DNA of 64,000 nt from an uncultured Flavobacteriaceae bacterium (lineage in GTDB: Bacteria > Bacteroidota > Bacteroidia > Flavobacteriales > Flavobacteriaceae), in contig CANMSI010000002.1 of the NCBI GenBank assembly GCA_947500575.1, positions 124,001-188,000 of the forward strand. The letters run 5' to 3'. This document shows, piece by piece, positions 43,605-53,036 of this stretch (position 1 is the stretch's first letter; each line of letters begins with the position of its first letter). The notes under the pieces were generated by a model. It made no database searches. It had not been told where the DNA came from and worked only from the letters and a program-made list of their open reading frames with translations. The translations under genes were made by a program, and so were the position numbers.

Positions 43605-44703
43605 TTATTCTTCTTCTTTTTGTCCCATCATCATCAAATACGCTTTTAAGAAGGAATCTATATGTCCATCCATTACAGCATCTACATTCGCTGTTTCTTC
43701 AGCTGTACGAACATCTTTTACAAGCTTATAGGGTTGCATGGTGTAATTTCTTATTTGAGACCCCCATTCAATCTTCATTTTAGAGGCTTCAATTTCACTT
43801 CTGGCTTCTTGTTTTTTGCGTAATTCAATCTCATATAACTGGGATTTCAACATTTTAAGTGCCGTAGCTCTGTTATCATGTTGCGATCTAGAGTCTGAAC
43901 AAGAAATCTTAATGCCCGAGGGTTTATGCGTGAGTTGCACTTTGGTTTCTACCTTATTTACATTTTGTCCACCAGCGCCACTTGATCTTGCTGTAGTAAT
44001 TTCGATATCTGCTGGATTAATAGCTATCTCAATGCTATCATCTACTAAGGGATAAACATAGACAGATGCAAAAGAAGTGTGTCTTTTCGCATTGCTGTCA
44101 AAAGGAGAGATTCGTACCAGACGATGTACCCCATTTTCTCCTTTTAGCCAACCAAAAGAAAATTCTCCGTCTATTTCTAAAGTAACTGTTTTTATACCCG
44201 CTACATCACCTTCTTGGTAATTGAGTTCTTTTACTTTGTATCCATTTTTTTCGCTCCACATCATATACATTCGCATTAGCATAGCAGCCCAATCACAGCT
44301 TTCTGTACCACCTGCACCTGCGGTAATTTGCAATACGGCGGTTAAATTATCACCTTCTTCCGAAAGCATATTTCGAAATTCTAAATTTTCGATAGTAGCA
44401 GTAGTCTTTTCAAAGTGGGCTATTACTTCTGCATCGGAGATCTCCCCTTCTTTCTGAAAAGCTATCAATACATCCAAATCATCCACTAAATTATGAGCAA
44501 TATTGTAGTCGTCTACCCATTTCTTTTTGGATTGAATAAATTTCATATGGGCTTGTGCCTCTTGGGCATTGTCCCAAAAATCTGGAGCTAAGGTTTTTTC
44601 TTGTTCGTTTTCTATTTCAATAAGCTTGGCATCCAAGTCAAAGATACCTCCTTAACGCACCAAGGCGCTCTATAAGATCTTTATGCTGATCTGTAGTAAT
44701 CAT
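43605..44703 (-). CDS. prfB: Peptide chain release factor 2, with programmed +1 frameshift
   Basis: Release factor recognising UGA and UAA. The first 21 codons start at ATG 44703 ([21 protein letters not shown]) and run into an in-frame TGA at 44640-44638. A +1 shift at CTT TGA C joins them to the main frame ([15 protein letters not shown]), giving 365 aa, the same length as the E. coli protein. The main part has the codon-recognition tripeptide in [15 protein letters not shown] (Ser-Pro-Phe) and the catalytic GGQ in [12 protein letters not shown]. The frame must be joined for full function. arsC follows. Confidence 0.97.
44638..44652 (-). promoter_or_regulatory. prfB programmed +1 frameshift site
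   Basis: On the minus strand it reads AGGAGG TAT CTT TGA: a Shine-Dalgarno-like AGGAGG (44652-44647), 3 nt, slippery CTT (44643-44641) and the TGA stop (44640-44638) followed by C. This is the classic autoregulatory element: slow RF2 decoding of its own UGA favours the shift. Confidence 0.95.
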
Positions 44704-44721
44704 TTCTTTTTGTGTTTGGAA

Positions 44722-44751
44722 CAAAAATAGAACTTAACTATGGTTGTGCAA
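44722..44751 (-). promoter_or_regulatory. prfB promoter
   Basis: On the minus strand a TTG (44751-44749), 19 nt and TATTTTTG (44729-44722) precede the ATG at 44703 by 18 nt. Confidence 0.7.
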
Positions 44752-44790
44752 TCAATTTTACATATTTTTAGTGCTTCAATACCAACTATT

Positions 44791-47190
44791 ATGAGACGCT
44801 ATTTACCATTTGTTTTGATTTCGTTTTTTGCCTTACAATCAATCTCTGCTCAGTTTGCTGAAAAAAGTAAAGACTTCCAAAAATATAAAGGCTTTTTTAA
44901 TTTTCAGTATGATGAAAAGAATGATAAAATTTACCTAGAAGTAGATGCCCTAGAAAAGCCTTTTTTATATGTGTATTCTTTGAGCAGTGGTATTGGCAGT
45001 AATGATATTGGCTTGGATAGAGGGCAGCTTGGAAACGAACAAGTTGTGTACTTTAAGAAGGCTGGTAATAAGTTATTATTGGTGCAACCAAATTTAAGGT
45101 TTAGAGCACTTACTGATAACACTTTAGAAAAAAAATCCGTAGAACAGGCTTTTGCAAAATCAGTTCTTTTTGGTTTTAAAATTGAAGAGGAGCGAAAAGG
45201 AACCTATATTATTGATCTTACGGATTTTTTAATGCAAGACACGCACGGGGTAAGTACACGCTTAATGCGAACAAACCAAGGGAGTTATAGTTTGGATAAG
45301 TCCAAAAGCGCAATCGCACTAGACCGTACCAAAGGATTTCCTAAGAATGTTGAGTTTGATGTAACACTTACTTTTAAAGGTAAGCCTAAGGGTGCTTATA
45401 TACGATCTGTAACCCCAAACGCTAATTTAGTGACCGTAGCGCAACATCATTCTATGATTGAACTTCCTGATGATAACTACAAGAAAAGGGTGTTTGATCC
45501 TCGAAGTGGTTCGTATCCTTTTTCTTATTATGACTACGCAACACCCGTACAAGAGCCTATTTTAAAGCGCTTTATCACAAGACATCGACTGGAAAAGAAA
45601 GATCTTTCAGCAGCAGTAAGCGAGGCTGTAGAACCTATCATATACTACCTAGATAATGGAACTCCAGAACCTGTAAGATCTGCTTTATTAGATGGCGGTA
45701 GATGGTGGAACCAAGCCTTTGAAGCCATTGGATATAAGGATGCATTTCAATTAAAAATTTTACCAGACGATGCAGACCCTTTAGATGTTCGCTATAATGT
45801 TATCCAATGGGTGCATAGATCTACAAGAGGATGGAGCTACGGAAGTAGTATTACTGATCCCAGAACAGGAGAAATTATTAAAGGACATGTAAGTCTTGGA
45901 AGTCTTAGAATTCGGCAAGATTTTTTAATTGCACAGGCATTGATGAATAAGCCTTTCGCAGAACGGGATGATAATGATAAGGCGATGTTGGATTTAGCCT
46001 TAGCACGCATTAGACAACTATCTGCGCACGAAATAGGACACACTCTTGGATTTGCCCATAATTTTGCTGCCAGTACGAATGGAAGAGCCTCTGTTATGGA
46101 TTATCCGCACCCGCAGTTTGCTGTAGTAGATGGTAAAATTGATTTTTCTAACGCATATGCTACTAATATTGGGGTTTGGGATAAAGTAACAGTTGCTTAT
46201 TCCTATACCAATTTTAAAGAAGGAGAGGATGAACGTGCGGGCTTGAATGCAATTTTAAAAGATGCGAAGACCAAAGGTTTGCGTTATATCTCTGATCAAG
46301 ATGCACGGCCTAGAGGAGGAGCGCATGCGTTGGCGCATCTTTGGGATAATGGAACCAGTATAAGTAAAGAACTAGAAGATGTATTGCAAGTGAGGAGAAC
46401 TGGAATTGCCCAATTCTCAATAGATAACATTAGAACCAATGAGCCTAATTCGGTTTTAGAAGATGTGTTTGCCCCCTTGTACTTTTTTCATCGGTACCAA
46501 ACGGAGGGTGTAGCCAAGGTTATTGGTGGCCTAGATTACAATTACACGGTAAAAGGTGATGGTCAGACAACCGTTACTACAGTAGCTAAAAAGACGCAAG
46601 AACAGGCATTACAAGGTATTTTAAGAACCTTAGATGCCGCAGAAATTGCTATTCCAAGTGAGAAGTTAGTATTGTTTCCCCCACGTGCCATGGGGTATGG
46701 GAAAACAAGGGAATCTTTTAAAGGAAAAACGGGTGTGTCTTTTGACGCCTTATCTGCTCCTGAAACAGCAGCTGATATGACTTTAGGATTGTTGCTGCAC
46801 CCAGAAAGAGCATCGCGTTTAATTCAACAAAAGAGTCTAGATGCAAATCAGCTAGGTTTAATAGAGGTATTGGATGAAGTAGTAAAGCATACCATTCAAA
46901 AGAGTCACAAAGATGCCTATCTAAACGAGGTACAGCAAAATATTAATTTTAGAGTATTGCTACATCTTATGAACTTGGCTGCGCATCAAAATGTACATCC
47001 GCAGGTGAATGCCATAGCAAATCACAAAATAAGGATGCTTCGGAGTTCTTTCATACCAAAGAGTGATGTTTACGCTCCAGAGATGGTTCGCAGAATCGAT
47101 AATTTCTATGCGCATCCAGAACAATTTGAGGTAATTGCTGTTCCAAAAATTCCTGATGGTTCTCCCATTGGAATGGACTGTATGAACTAA
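44791..47190 (+). CDS. Secreted zinc metalloprotease (DUF5117/DUF4953 type)
   Basis: About 799 aa from ATG 44791, which opens the signal peptide MRRYLPFVLISFFALQSISA; the ATG at 44740 would add 17 non-signal residues. The N-terminal half is a beta-rich domain of the DUF5117 type (FNFQYDEKNDKIYLEVDALEKPFLYV). The catalytic domain carries the extended zinc motif SAHEIGHTLGFAHNFAAS near residue 411, with the Met-turn-like VMDYPHPQF near 433 (DUF4953 metzincin pattern). The remainder is helical. It is probably a periplasmic or cell-surface protease. Divergent from prfB. Confidence 0.88.
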   Translation: MRRYLPFVLISFFALQSISAQFAEKSKDFQKYKGFFNFQYDEKNDKIYLEVDALEKPFLYVYSLSSGIGSNDIGLDRGQLGNEQVVYFKKAGNKLLLVQPNLRFRALTDNTLEKKSVEQAFAKSVLFGFKIEEERKGTYIIDLTDFLMQDTHGVSTRLMRTNQGSYSLDKSKSAIALDRTKGFPKNVEFDVTLTFKGKPKGAYIRSVTPNANLVTVAQHHSMIELPDDNYKKRVFDPRSGSYPFSYYDYATPVQEPILKRFITRHRLEKKDLSAAVSEAVEPIIYYLDNGTPEPVRSALLDGGRWWNQAFEAIGYKDAFQLKILPDDADPLDVRYNVIQWVHRSTRGWSYGSSITDPRTGEIIKGHVSLGSLRIRQDFLIAQALMNKPFAERDDNDKAMLDLALARIRQLSAHEIGHTLGFAHNFAASTNGRASVMDYPHPQFAVVDGKIDFSNAYATNIGVWDKVTVAYSYTNFKEGEDERAGLNAILKDAKTKGLRYISDQDARPRGGAHALAHLWDNGTSISKELEDVLQVRRTGIAQFSIDNIRTNEPNSVLEDVFAPLYFFHRYQTEGVAKVIGGLDYNYTVKGDGQTTVTTVAKKTQEQALQGILRTLDAAEIAIPSEKLVLFPPRAMGYGKTRESFKGKTGVSFDALSAPETAADMTLGLLLHPERASRLIQQKSLDANQLGLIEVLDEVVKHTIQKSHKDAYLNEVQQNINFRVLLHLMNLAAHQNVHPQVNAIANHKIRMLRSSFIPKSDVYAPEMVRRIDNFYAHPEQFEVIAVPKIPDGSPIGMDCMN

Positions 47191-47206
47191 ATTTTAATTA
47201 TTTTTT

Positions 47207-48229
47207 ATGACCATTAATTTAATTAGTGATACTGTTACCAAGCCTACTCCAGGGATGCTAGATGCTATGTTTTCTGCAGAAGTTGGTGATGATGTTTTTA
47301 AAGCTGACCCCTCTGTAAATGCCTTAGAAGAGAAGGTAGCTGCGTATTTTGGAATGGAGGCTGCATTGTACTTTCCAAGTGGCACCATGACCAATCAAGC
47401 AGCCATTAAATTGCATACACAGCCAGGAGAGCAGCTGATCTGTGATAAATATGCACATGTTTATAACTATGAAGGGGGAGGAGTTAGTTTTAATAGCGGT
47501 GTTTCCTGCAAATTAATAGATGGGCATAGAGGGATGATGACAGCAGAACAGGTAGCCGCAGCAATTAACCCTCCTGATTTTTACCATAGTCCACTTAGTT
47601 CGCTGGTTTGTATAGAAAACACTGCGAATAAAGGGGGAGGAGCTTGTTGGGATTTTAAGGAGCTGGAAGCCATAAAAGCGGTCTGTAATCAACATCAACT
47701 AGCATACCATTTGGACGGGGCACGTCTTTGGAACGCTTTGGTAGCTAAAGAAGAATCTCCTAAACAATATGGGGCTCTTTTTGATAGTATTAGTGTATGC
47801 TTAAGCAAAGGATTGGGATGTCCGGTAGGATCCGTTTTAGTGGGCGATAAGGAATACATCCATAACGCCATACGAGTTCGTAAGGTACTTGGTGGCGGTA
47901 TGCGCCAGGCAGGATACTTGGCTGCAGCTGCAATTTTTGCTTTGGATCATCATATAGATCGATTAAAAGAGGATCACAAAAAAGCCAAAGAAATTGGAGA
48001 GGTTTTAAACTCCTTGGCATTTATTAAAAAGGTTGAGCCGATTGAAACTAATATTATCATCTTTGAAATAGATGAAACTAAAGGATCTAGCGAAGATTTT
48101 GTAAAGACCTTGGAACAAAAGGATATCCACATTATTGGAATGGGACAAGGAAAGCTGAGAATTGTGACACATTTGGACTATACAGATCAAATGCACGATG
48201 TTTTTCTTTCTACCCTTCGTCAGTTATGA
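47207..48229 (+). CDS. ltaE: Low-specificity L-threonine aldolase
   Basis: A 340-aa fold-type I PLP enzyme that cleaves threonine (or allo-threonine) to glycine and acetaldehyde. The N-terminal INLISDTVTKPTPGML, the active-site loop AEVGDDVFKADPSVNALEEK, FPSGTMTNQAAIKLH near 62, the Asp of AYHLDGARLWNA near 167 and the PLP Lys in VCLSKGLGCPVGS near 200 are all present, and RVRKVLGGGMRQAG near 226 is characteristic. It starts 16 bp after the metalloprotease gene, so the two may be co-transcribed. Its end overlaps the convergent DUF1508 gene by 6 bp. Confidence 0.94.
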   Translation: MTINLISDTVTKPTPGMLDAMFSAEVGDDVFKADPSVNALEEKVAAYFGMEAALYFPSGTMTNQAAIKLHTQPGEQLICDKYAHVYNYEGGGVSFNSGVSCKLIDGHRGMMTAEQVAAAINPPDFYHSPLSSLVCIENTANKGGGACWDFKELEAIKAVCNQHQLAYHLDGARLWNALVAKEESPKQYGALFDSISVCLSKGLGCPVGSVLVGDKEYIHNAIRVRKVLGGGMRQAGYLAAAAIFALDHHIDRLKEDHKKAKEIGEVLNSLAFIKKVEPIETNIIIFEIDETKGSSEDFVKTLEQKDIHIIGMGQGKLRIVTHLDYTDQMHDVFLSTLRQL

Positions 48230-48544
48230 GGAGGTTGGTGATAAAACAGATATTCTTCTTTTTAAATTTTTGATCCCATTTTCCATTCCGGCTTCAGAAC
48301 TATATAGTTGGCTATTGCCAATAACACTTCCATTTGCATCTTTAAGATTAAAATGAAACTTACCACTGTGATCTGTTCTCCTTTCAAAGCTAGTTTGTTT
48401 GGTTATCAATGGGTGCAGTTCTTCTACCTTCTTTTTAGTCACCTCCTCATTTGGAAAGGGAATACTGCTCAAAAGGATTTGTCCCGTACTGGTTTTCAAT
48501 TCAAATTGATATGTACTGTTCTTATGTTTTTTTATTTCTATCAT
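48224..48544 (-). CDS. DUF1508 (YegP-like) family protein
   Basis: 106 aa made of two similar units, each with the DUF1508 pattern of a short beta hairpin followed by a helix: STYQFELKTSTGQILLSS in the first, GKFHFNLKDANGSVIGNS in the second, each followed by a 'Y/S-x-x-x-x-x-x-x-x-K' helix. YegP-like proteins are small cytoplasmic proteins of unknown function, sometimes stress-linked. Monocistronic. The 220 bp upstream to the OmpA gene are very AT-rich, with no gene and no recognisable structure. Confidence 0.86.
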   Translation of the reverse strand: MIEIKKHKNSTYQFELKTSTGQILLSSIPFPNEEVTKKKVEELHPLITKQTSFERRTDHSGKFHFNLKDANGSVIGNSQLYSSEAGMENGIKNLKRRISVLSPTSS

Positions 48545-48764
48545 CTAAATCAGTATTATTCTAAAAATACACTTTTTTTTTTAAAATGCTGGTTTCCAAA
48601 TGATTGATTTATTCATTACTATTTAAGAAAATATTAAGTATTTCGTCGATATTTTAACATTTTAATTAATAATTTAACTAAATTGGTGCTCCTAAAATCC
48701 TAAATATATCTTAAATGCGTATATAATTAACATTCATTTATTATTAATTAACACTAACACTATC

Positions 48765-49865
48765 ATGAAAAAAATTTTATTCTTATGTGCAGTATTTACT
48801 GCATCAATTATGATGGCCCAAGATTTGCCAACGAATCCTGAGCCAGGAAAATGCTACGTCCGTTGTACTACTCCAGATGTATATGTAAATGAAACAATGA
48901 CGATTACTTTAAAACCAGCTTATAAAGTTTTAAAGACCATGCCCGCTACCTATAAAACAGTTACTGAGCGAGTAATGATTAAGGAAGAGGGAAAAAAACT
49001 TTCTGTTATCCCTGCAAAATGGGGCACTGAAAATGTAAGTTATGTTTCTAAAGATGGCGGAAATACTATTAAAGTAATCCCCGCTTCTTTTACCGCAAGT
49101 TCTGAAACTGTTGAGATTAAACCCGCCTATGCGCAATGGGAACTAGGAGCTGCAGCACCAGATTGTGCATCTGGAAACCCTGATGATTGTAGGTACTGGT
49201 GTTATAAAGGATATCCAGCAGAATTTACTACGGTTTCTACGCAAGTTTTAGCGAATGACGCTTCTATATCAAAATCGCCCATCGCATCAAAGAACAGTTC
49301 GTATACCAAAACTGTAATGTTGGAGCCGTCTAGGGTAGTGGAAGAAGTAATTCCTGCTCAGTACAAAGAGATTACCAAAACAGTTCTTGACAAAGATGCT
49401 TATACTGTTGAGGAAACGATACCCGCTGTAACCAAAACAGTATCTAGAGAGGTTTTAAAGGAAAAGGGAGGACTTACTACTTGGAATGAAGTGGAATGTT
49501 CTTTAGTAGAATACCAGGCATTGCCAATTAACTGGAATTTAGGAAGTGCATCCCTTACCAATGAGGCTAGACGCATCATAGATTCTAGACTAATGCCAGT
49601 TTTACAACAGAATCCAGGTGTTAAATTGGAAATTGCATCACATACAGATGTAAGAGGTGGTGCTTCTAATAATCAAGACTTATCCGAAAGAAGAGCAAAA
49701 GCGGTTGCAGACTATCTAATTTCTCAGGGAGTAAATGCGAGCCTTTTAGTAGCTAATGGCTATGGAGAGAATAAAGTGAAGAATAGATGTAGAGAAGGCG
49801 TTTCATGTACCGAAAGAGAGCATGCAGTAAATAGAAGAACAGAATTTAGACTAATAAATAACTAA
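48765..49865 (+). CDS. OmpA-family outer-membrane protein with Ile-Pro-Ala repeats
   Basis: 366 aa. It has a signal peptide (ends SIMMAQ), a Cys-containing region (CYVRCTTPDVYVNE), then a middle region of about six short repeats built round an [IM]-P-A core (MPATYKTVTERVM, IPAKWGTENVSYV, IPASFTASSETV, IPAQYKEITKTVL, IPAVTKTVSREVL), and a C-terminal OmpA peptidoglycan-binding domain (about 245-366: INWNLGSASLTNEARRIID, ASHTDVRGGASNNQDLSERR, RTEFRLINN). The OmpA domain should bind peptidoglycan; the repeat region is probably surface-exposed or periplasmic. A Cys pair in the middle (CASGNPDDCRYWCYKG) may form disulfides. It has its own terminator. Confidence 0.88.
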   Translation: MKKILFLCAVFTASIMMAQDLPTNPEPGKCYVRCTTPDVYVNETMTITLKPAYKVLKTMPATYKTVTERVMIKEEGKKLSVIPAKWGTENVSYVSKDGGNTIKVIPASFTASSETVEIKPAYAQWELGAAAPDCASGNPDDCRYWCYKGYPAEFTTVSTQVLANDASISKSPIASKNSSYTKTVMLEPSRVVEEVIPAQYKEITKTVLDKDAYTVEETIPAVTKTVSREVLKEKGGLTTWNEVECSLVEYQALPINWNLGSASLTNEARRIIDSRLMPVLQQNPGVKLEIASHTDVRGGASNNQDLSERRAKAVADYLISQGVNASLLVANGYGENKVKNRCREGVSCTEREHAVNRRTEFRLINN

Positions 49866-49891
49866 ACCAAAGTTCATATCACTAACCAACG

Positions 49892-49922
49892 AAAAGGGTT
49901 TTCTAATTAGAAAGCCCTTTTT
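49892..49922. terminator. Bidirectional terminator after the OmpA gene
   Basis: AAAAGGGTTTTCTAA and TTAGAAAGCCCTTTT form an almost perfect palindrome with one G-T mismatch pair, with A- and T-runs on both sides. Confidence 0.9.
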
Positions 49923-49940
49923 AATACTATATTTTAAAAA

Positions 49941-50393
49941 CTATTTATTTTTCTTGAGAAAAGCTAAGTGGTATTGTACTTCTCCATTCATGCTATAACC
50001 AGACATTTCATCCAATTCACTACCATTTTCATTAATTACCTTTAATAGTGGAAATACACCCTTTTGATTTAGTTTGGATAACACTGTTGTATTATGCTCC
50101 ATCTGTTCTTTGGATAACAAATCTCTATTTCTAGGAATATCTATATAAAGAAGTACATAATCTTCTGCGATGGACTTAAATTCTGAAGTATCAAAAAGAT
50201 CTTTCTTAAGCATCTTACACGGCGGGCACCAATCACTTCCGGTAAAATAAACCATGATATTCTTGTTGTCTTTTTTAGCAAGTGCTACAGCCGCATCATA
50301 ATTAGTAAGCCAGTTGGCATCATCAACATTTACCATATCTCCTTGCGCAAACGCCATCACTGGTACTAAAAGAAATAAAAATACATATTTCAT
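49941..50393 (-). CDS. Secreted thioredoxin-fold protein
   Basis: 150 aa from ATG 50393, which opens the signal peptide MKYVFLFLLVPVMAFA; the longer open frame upstream overlaps the YbaB gene and is rejected. Thioredoxin fold: NIMVYFTGSDWCPPCKMLKKD near residue 46 carries the active-site CPPC, and GVFPLLKVINENG near 113 is the usual cis-Pro region (Phe-Pro). The fold resembles DsbD-gamma/thioredoxin_7 proteins. It likely reduces or oxidises disulfides in the periplasm. It follows the YbaB gene by 40 bp and may be co-transcribed with it. Confidence 0.88.
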   Translation of the reverse strand: MKYVFLFLLVPVMAFAQGDMVNVDDANWLTNYDAAVALAKKDNKNIMVYFTGSDWCPPCKMLKKDLFDTSEFKSIAEDYVLLYIDIPRNRDLLSKEQMEHNTTVLSKLNQKGVFPLLKVINENGSELDEMSGYSMNGEVQYHLAFLKKNK

Positions 50394-50433
50394 AAGATCA
50401 ATTTTTACATAGATAGCAATAAACTTGCCATAA

Positions 50434-50760
50434 TTACTTAAATAACGAATCCATTCCAGGAATATTGGGCATTCCATCTTTGGCAACGGCCGAAAGTTCA
50501 GCTTCTTGTATGGCCGATGCTTTTTCAATAGCCTTATTCAGGGTAATTACTAAATAGTCTTCCAATTGTTCTTTATCATCTAATAAACTATCTGCAATTT
50601 CAATAGATTTTATGGCCCTGTTCGCCGTAATGGTGACTTTGATGACCTCATCACTAGCGGTTTCCTCTATAGTTACATGATTTAACCTCTCTTTGGTTTC
50701 CTTTACCTTTTCTTGGGTCTCTTTTAACTTGCCCATCATACCCATTAAATCACCAAACAT
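50434..50760 (-). CDS. YbaB/EbfC family nucleoid-associated protein
   Basis: A 108-aa small DNA-binding protein. It starts [20 protein letters not shown], the long dimerising helix, followed by the beta sheet [24 protein letters not shown] and the terminal helix region [15 protein letters not shown], all typical of YbaB. In many bacteria it is next to dnaX and recR; here it is not. The promoter region shared with the divergent peptidase gene is 61 bp and AT-rich. Confidence 0.93.
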   Translation of the reverse strand: MFGDLMGMMGKLKETQEKVKETKERLNHVTIEETASDEVIKVTITANRAIKSIEIADSLLDDKEQLEDYLVITLNKAIEKASAIQEAELSAVAKDGMPNIPGMDSLFK

Positions 50761-50821
50761 CTAATTCTTTTTATTGTTAGCGATGTAAAATTACTAAATT
50801 GTATTTATAAATCACTTTTTT

Positions 50822-52963
50822 ATGATCACCTTAAGAAAAAATCAAATCGTTCTTCTTTTAAGTGTTACTTTTGCGCTTTCTTGTCAAAACCCGAAGAGAG
50901 AAATGATTTCAGTGTCACCACCAAAAGCCAAAAAAGTTCCAAAAGAACTCGTGAAACACAATGATGTTCGTACTGATAATTACTATTGGTTAAATGAACG
51001 AGATGATGAAAACGTACTTTCTTACCTAAAATCGGAAGATGCGTACTGTGATTCCTTAATGAGTCATTCTAAGAAGTTTCAAACTTCCTTATTTGAGGAA
51101 ATGAAAGGAAGAATCAAAGAAGATGATTCCTCAGTTCCCTACAAACAAAATGGGTATTGGTATGCTACAAAGTACGTAACGGGTAAAGAATATCCCATTT
51201 TCTTTAGGCGTAAAGGAGATATGAATGCTGCGGAAGAAGTGATGTTTGATTGTAATGATTTGGCAGAAGGTCACGACTTTTTTAGTTTGGGTGGTTTATC
51301 CGTTAGTCCCAACAACTCTTTAGCTGTATTTGGAGTAGATACTGTATCTAGAAGACAATATGTGCTTCAAATTAAAGACCTTACTACTGGAAAAATTTAT
51401 GACGATAAAATAGAGAATACTACTGGTGGGGCTGTCTGGGCAAATGATAATAAGACTATTTTTTATACTAAAAAAGATCCAGTCACCTTGCGTTCAGATA
51501 AAATCTACAAGCACGTTTTAGGAACCCCTGCTGCCTCAGATGAGCTAATTTTTCGTGAAGATGATGAGACCTTTGGAACATTTGTATATAAATCAAAATC
51601 TAAAAAGTATATCATAATAGGCTCTTATAGCACGCTTACTTCGGAGTATCAAACACTTAATTCAGATGATCCTAACGGTACTTTTAAGATGTTTTCTTCA
51701 AGAGAAAGAGGGCTAGAGTATTCTATAGAACATTACGAGGATTATTTCTACGTGCAGACCAATAAGGATAAAGCAACAAACTTTAAACTAATGCGCGTAA
51801 AGGAATCTAACACCAATTCTGATTATTGGGAAGATTTTATACCACATAGAAAAGATGTGCTTCTGGAGGATATTGAGATTTTCAAGGACTACTATGTGAT
51901 TTCCGAAAGGGAAAACGGATTAAATAGAATAAAAATAGTTCGTTGGGATCACAGTGATAGTTATTACCTGCCTTTTGATAATGAAACTTACACTGCTTAT
52001 GTAAGTCGTAATCCTGATTTTGATACGGAAGTTTTGCGTTATGCATATAATTCGATGACTACGCCAAGCTCGGTGATCGATTTTAATATGAGAACCAAAG
52101 AAAAGGAGATAAAAAAAGAGCAAGAAGTACTAGGAGGGAATTTCAATAAAGAAAATTATACATCTGAGCGCGTATGGGCTACAGCTAGGGATGGGGTTAA
52201 AGTACCAATCTCGTTGGTATACCATAAAGATACCAAACTAGACGGCAATAGCCCTCTTTTGCAATATGCCTATGGCTCTTATGGTGCTACTATTGATCCT
52301 TATTTCTCTTCAGTAAGATTGAGTCTTTTAGATAGGGGATTTGTCTATGCCATTGCCCATGTAAGAGGAGGGCAATACTTGGGTAGAACCTGGTATGAAG
52401 ATGGTAAATTGCTAAAAAAGAAAAACACTTTTACCGATTTTATTGATTGTTCTAAATTTTTGATTAAAAATAAGTACACCAGTAAAGAGCACTTATATGC
52501 TTCCGGAGGGTCTGCGGGAGGCTTGCTAATGGGAGCAATCGTAAATATGGCCCCAGATCTGTATCATGGAGTAATTGCTTCTGTTCCTTTTGTAGATGTG
52601 GTAACCACTATGTTAGATGATTCTATACCCCTCACCACAGGTGAATACGATGAATGGGGCAATCCAAATAAGAAGGAATACTATGATTATATGAAATCAT
52701 ATTCACCTTATGATAATGTAGTTGCTCAAGACTATCCAAATATGTATATAAGTACCGGACTACATGATTCTCAAGTGCAATATTTTGAACCGGCTAAATG
52801 GGTGGCAAAAATCCGAGAATTGAAAACAGATAATAATTTATTGTTGTTTGATATCAATATGGATGCTGGTCATGGAGGAGCCTCAGGTCGTTTTGAAGCT
52901 TTGAAAGAAGTGGCTAAAGAATATGCATTTATAATGCATTTAGAGGATAAAATTCCACTGTAG
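50822..52963 (+). CDS. S9 family prolyl oligopeptidase (oligopeptidase B-like) lipoprotein
   Basis: 713 aa. The N-terminus ends in a lipobox-like [11 protein letters not shown], so it is probably a lipid-anchored periplasmic serine peptidase. The seven-bladed propeller (about residues 60-430) starts after the conserved DPYRWLE-like [18 protein letters not shown]. The catalytic domain contains the nucleophile [12 protein letters not shown] near 560 (Ser), Asp in [16 protein letters not shown] near 645 and His in [10 protein letters not shown] near 680. A conserved GGSxGG and 'YGSYG' strand ([15 protein letters not shown]) fit the S9A oligopeptidase B branch, which cleaves after basic residues; the specificity is not proven. 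Confidence 0.9.
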   Translation: MITLRKNQIVLLLSVTFALSCQNPKREMISVSPPKAKKVPKELVKHNDVRTDNYYWLNERDDENVLSYLKSEDAYCDSLMSHSKKFQTSLFEEMKGRIKEDDSSVPYKQNGYWYATKYVTGKEYPIFFRRKGDMNAAEEVMFDCNDLAEGHDFFSLGGLSVSPNNSLAVFGVDTVSRRQYVLQIKDLTTGKIYDDKIENTTGGAVWANDNKTIFYTKKDPVTLRSDKIYKHVLGTPAASDELIFREDDETFGTFVYKSKSKKYIIIGSYSTLTSEYQTLNSDDPNGTFKMFSSRERGLEYSIEHYEDYFYVQTNKDKATNFKLMRVKESNTNSDYWEDFIPHRKDVLLEDIEIFKDYYVISERENGLNRIKIVRWDHSDSYYLPFDNETYTAYVSRNPDFDTEVLRYAYNSMTTPSSVIDFNMRTKEKEIKKEQEVLGGNFNKENYTSERVWATARDGVKVPISLVYHKDTKLDGNSPLLQYAYGSYGATIDPYFSSVRLSLLDRGFVYAIAHVRGGQYLGRTWYEDGKLLKKKNTFTDFIDCSKFLIKNKYTSKEHLYASGGSAGGLLMGAIVNMAPDLYHGVIASVPFVDVVTTMLDDSIPLTTGEYDEWGNPNKKEYYDYMKSYSPYDNVVAQDYPNMYISTGLHDSQVQYFEPAKWVAKIRELKTDNNLLLFDINMDAGHGGASGRFEALKEVAKEYAFIMHLEDKIPL

Positions 52964-52974
52964 AAAAAAAATAG

Positions 52975-52982
52975 TAATTTTG
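52975..52982 (+). promoter_or_regulatory. -7 box of the cysteate-synthase-like gene
   Basis: TAATTTTG at 52975-52982, starting 12 nt after the stop of the peptidase gene. It contains the TTG that would otherwise be read as a start at 52980, and predicts a leader of about 50 nt before ATG 53037. No good -33 TTG was found. Confidence 0.5.
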
Positions 52983-53036
52983 TCACCGAATATAAAAGTC
53001 AAGTTGATTTTGATATTCTTAACCCAAAAGCCAGGA

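Noticed and set aside
43605-44636. prfB starting at the TTG inside the main frame
   Set aside because: The upstream 21-codon frame, AGGAGG and CTTTGAC show that the start is at 44703 with a frameshift.
50394-50528. Longer N-terminus for the thioredoxin-like gene
   Set aside because: It overlaps the YbaB gene and would bury the signal peptide behind 45 residues.
52980-53036. TTG start extending the cysteate-synthase-like gene
   Set aside because: The TTG belongs to the -7 box TAATTTTG, and the extra 19 residues do not fit the family.
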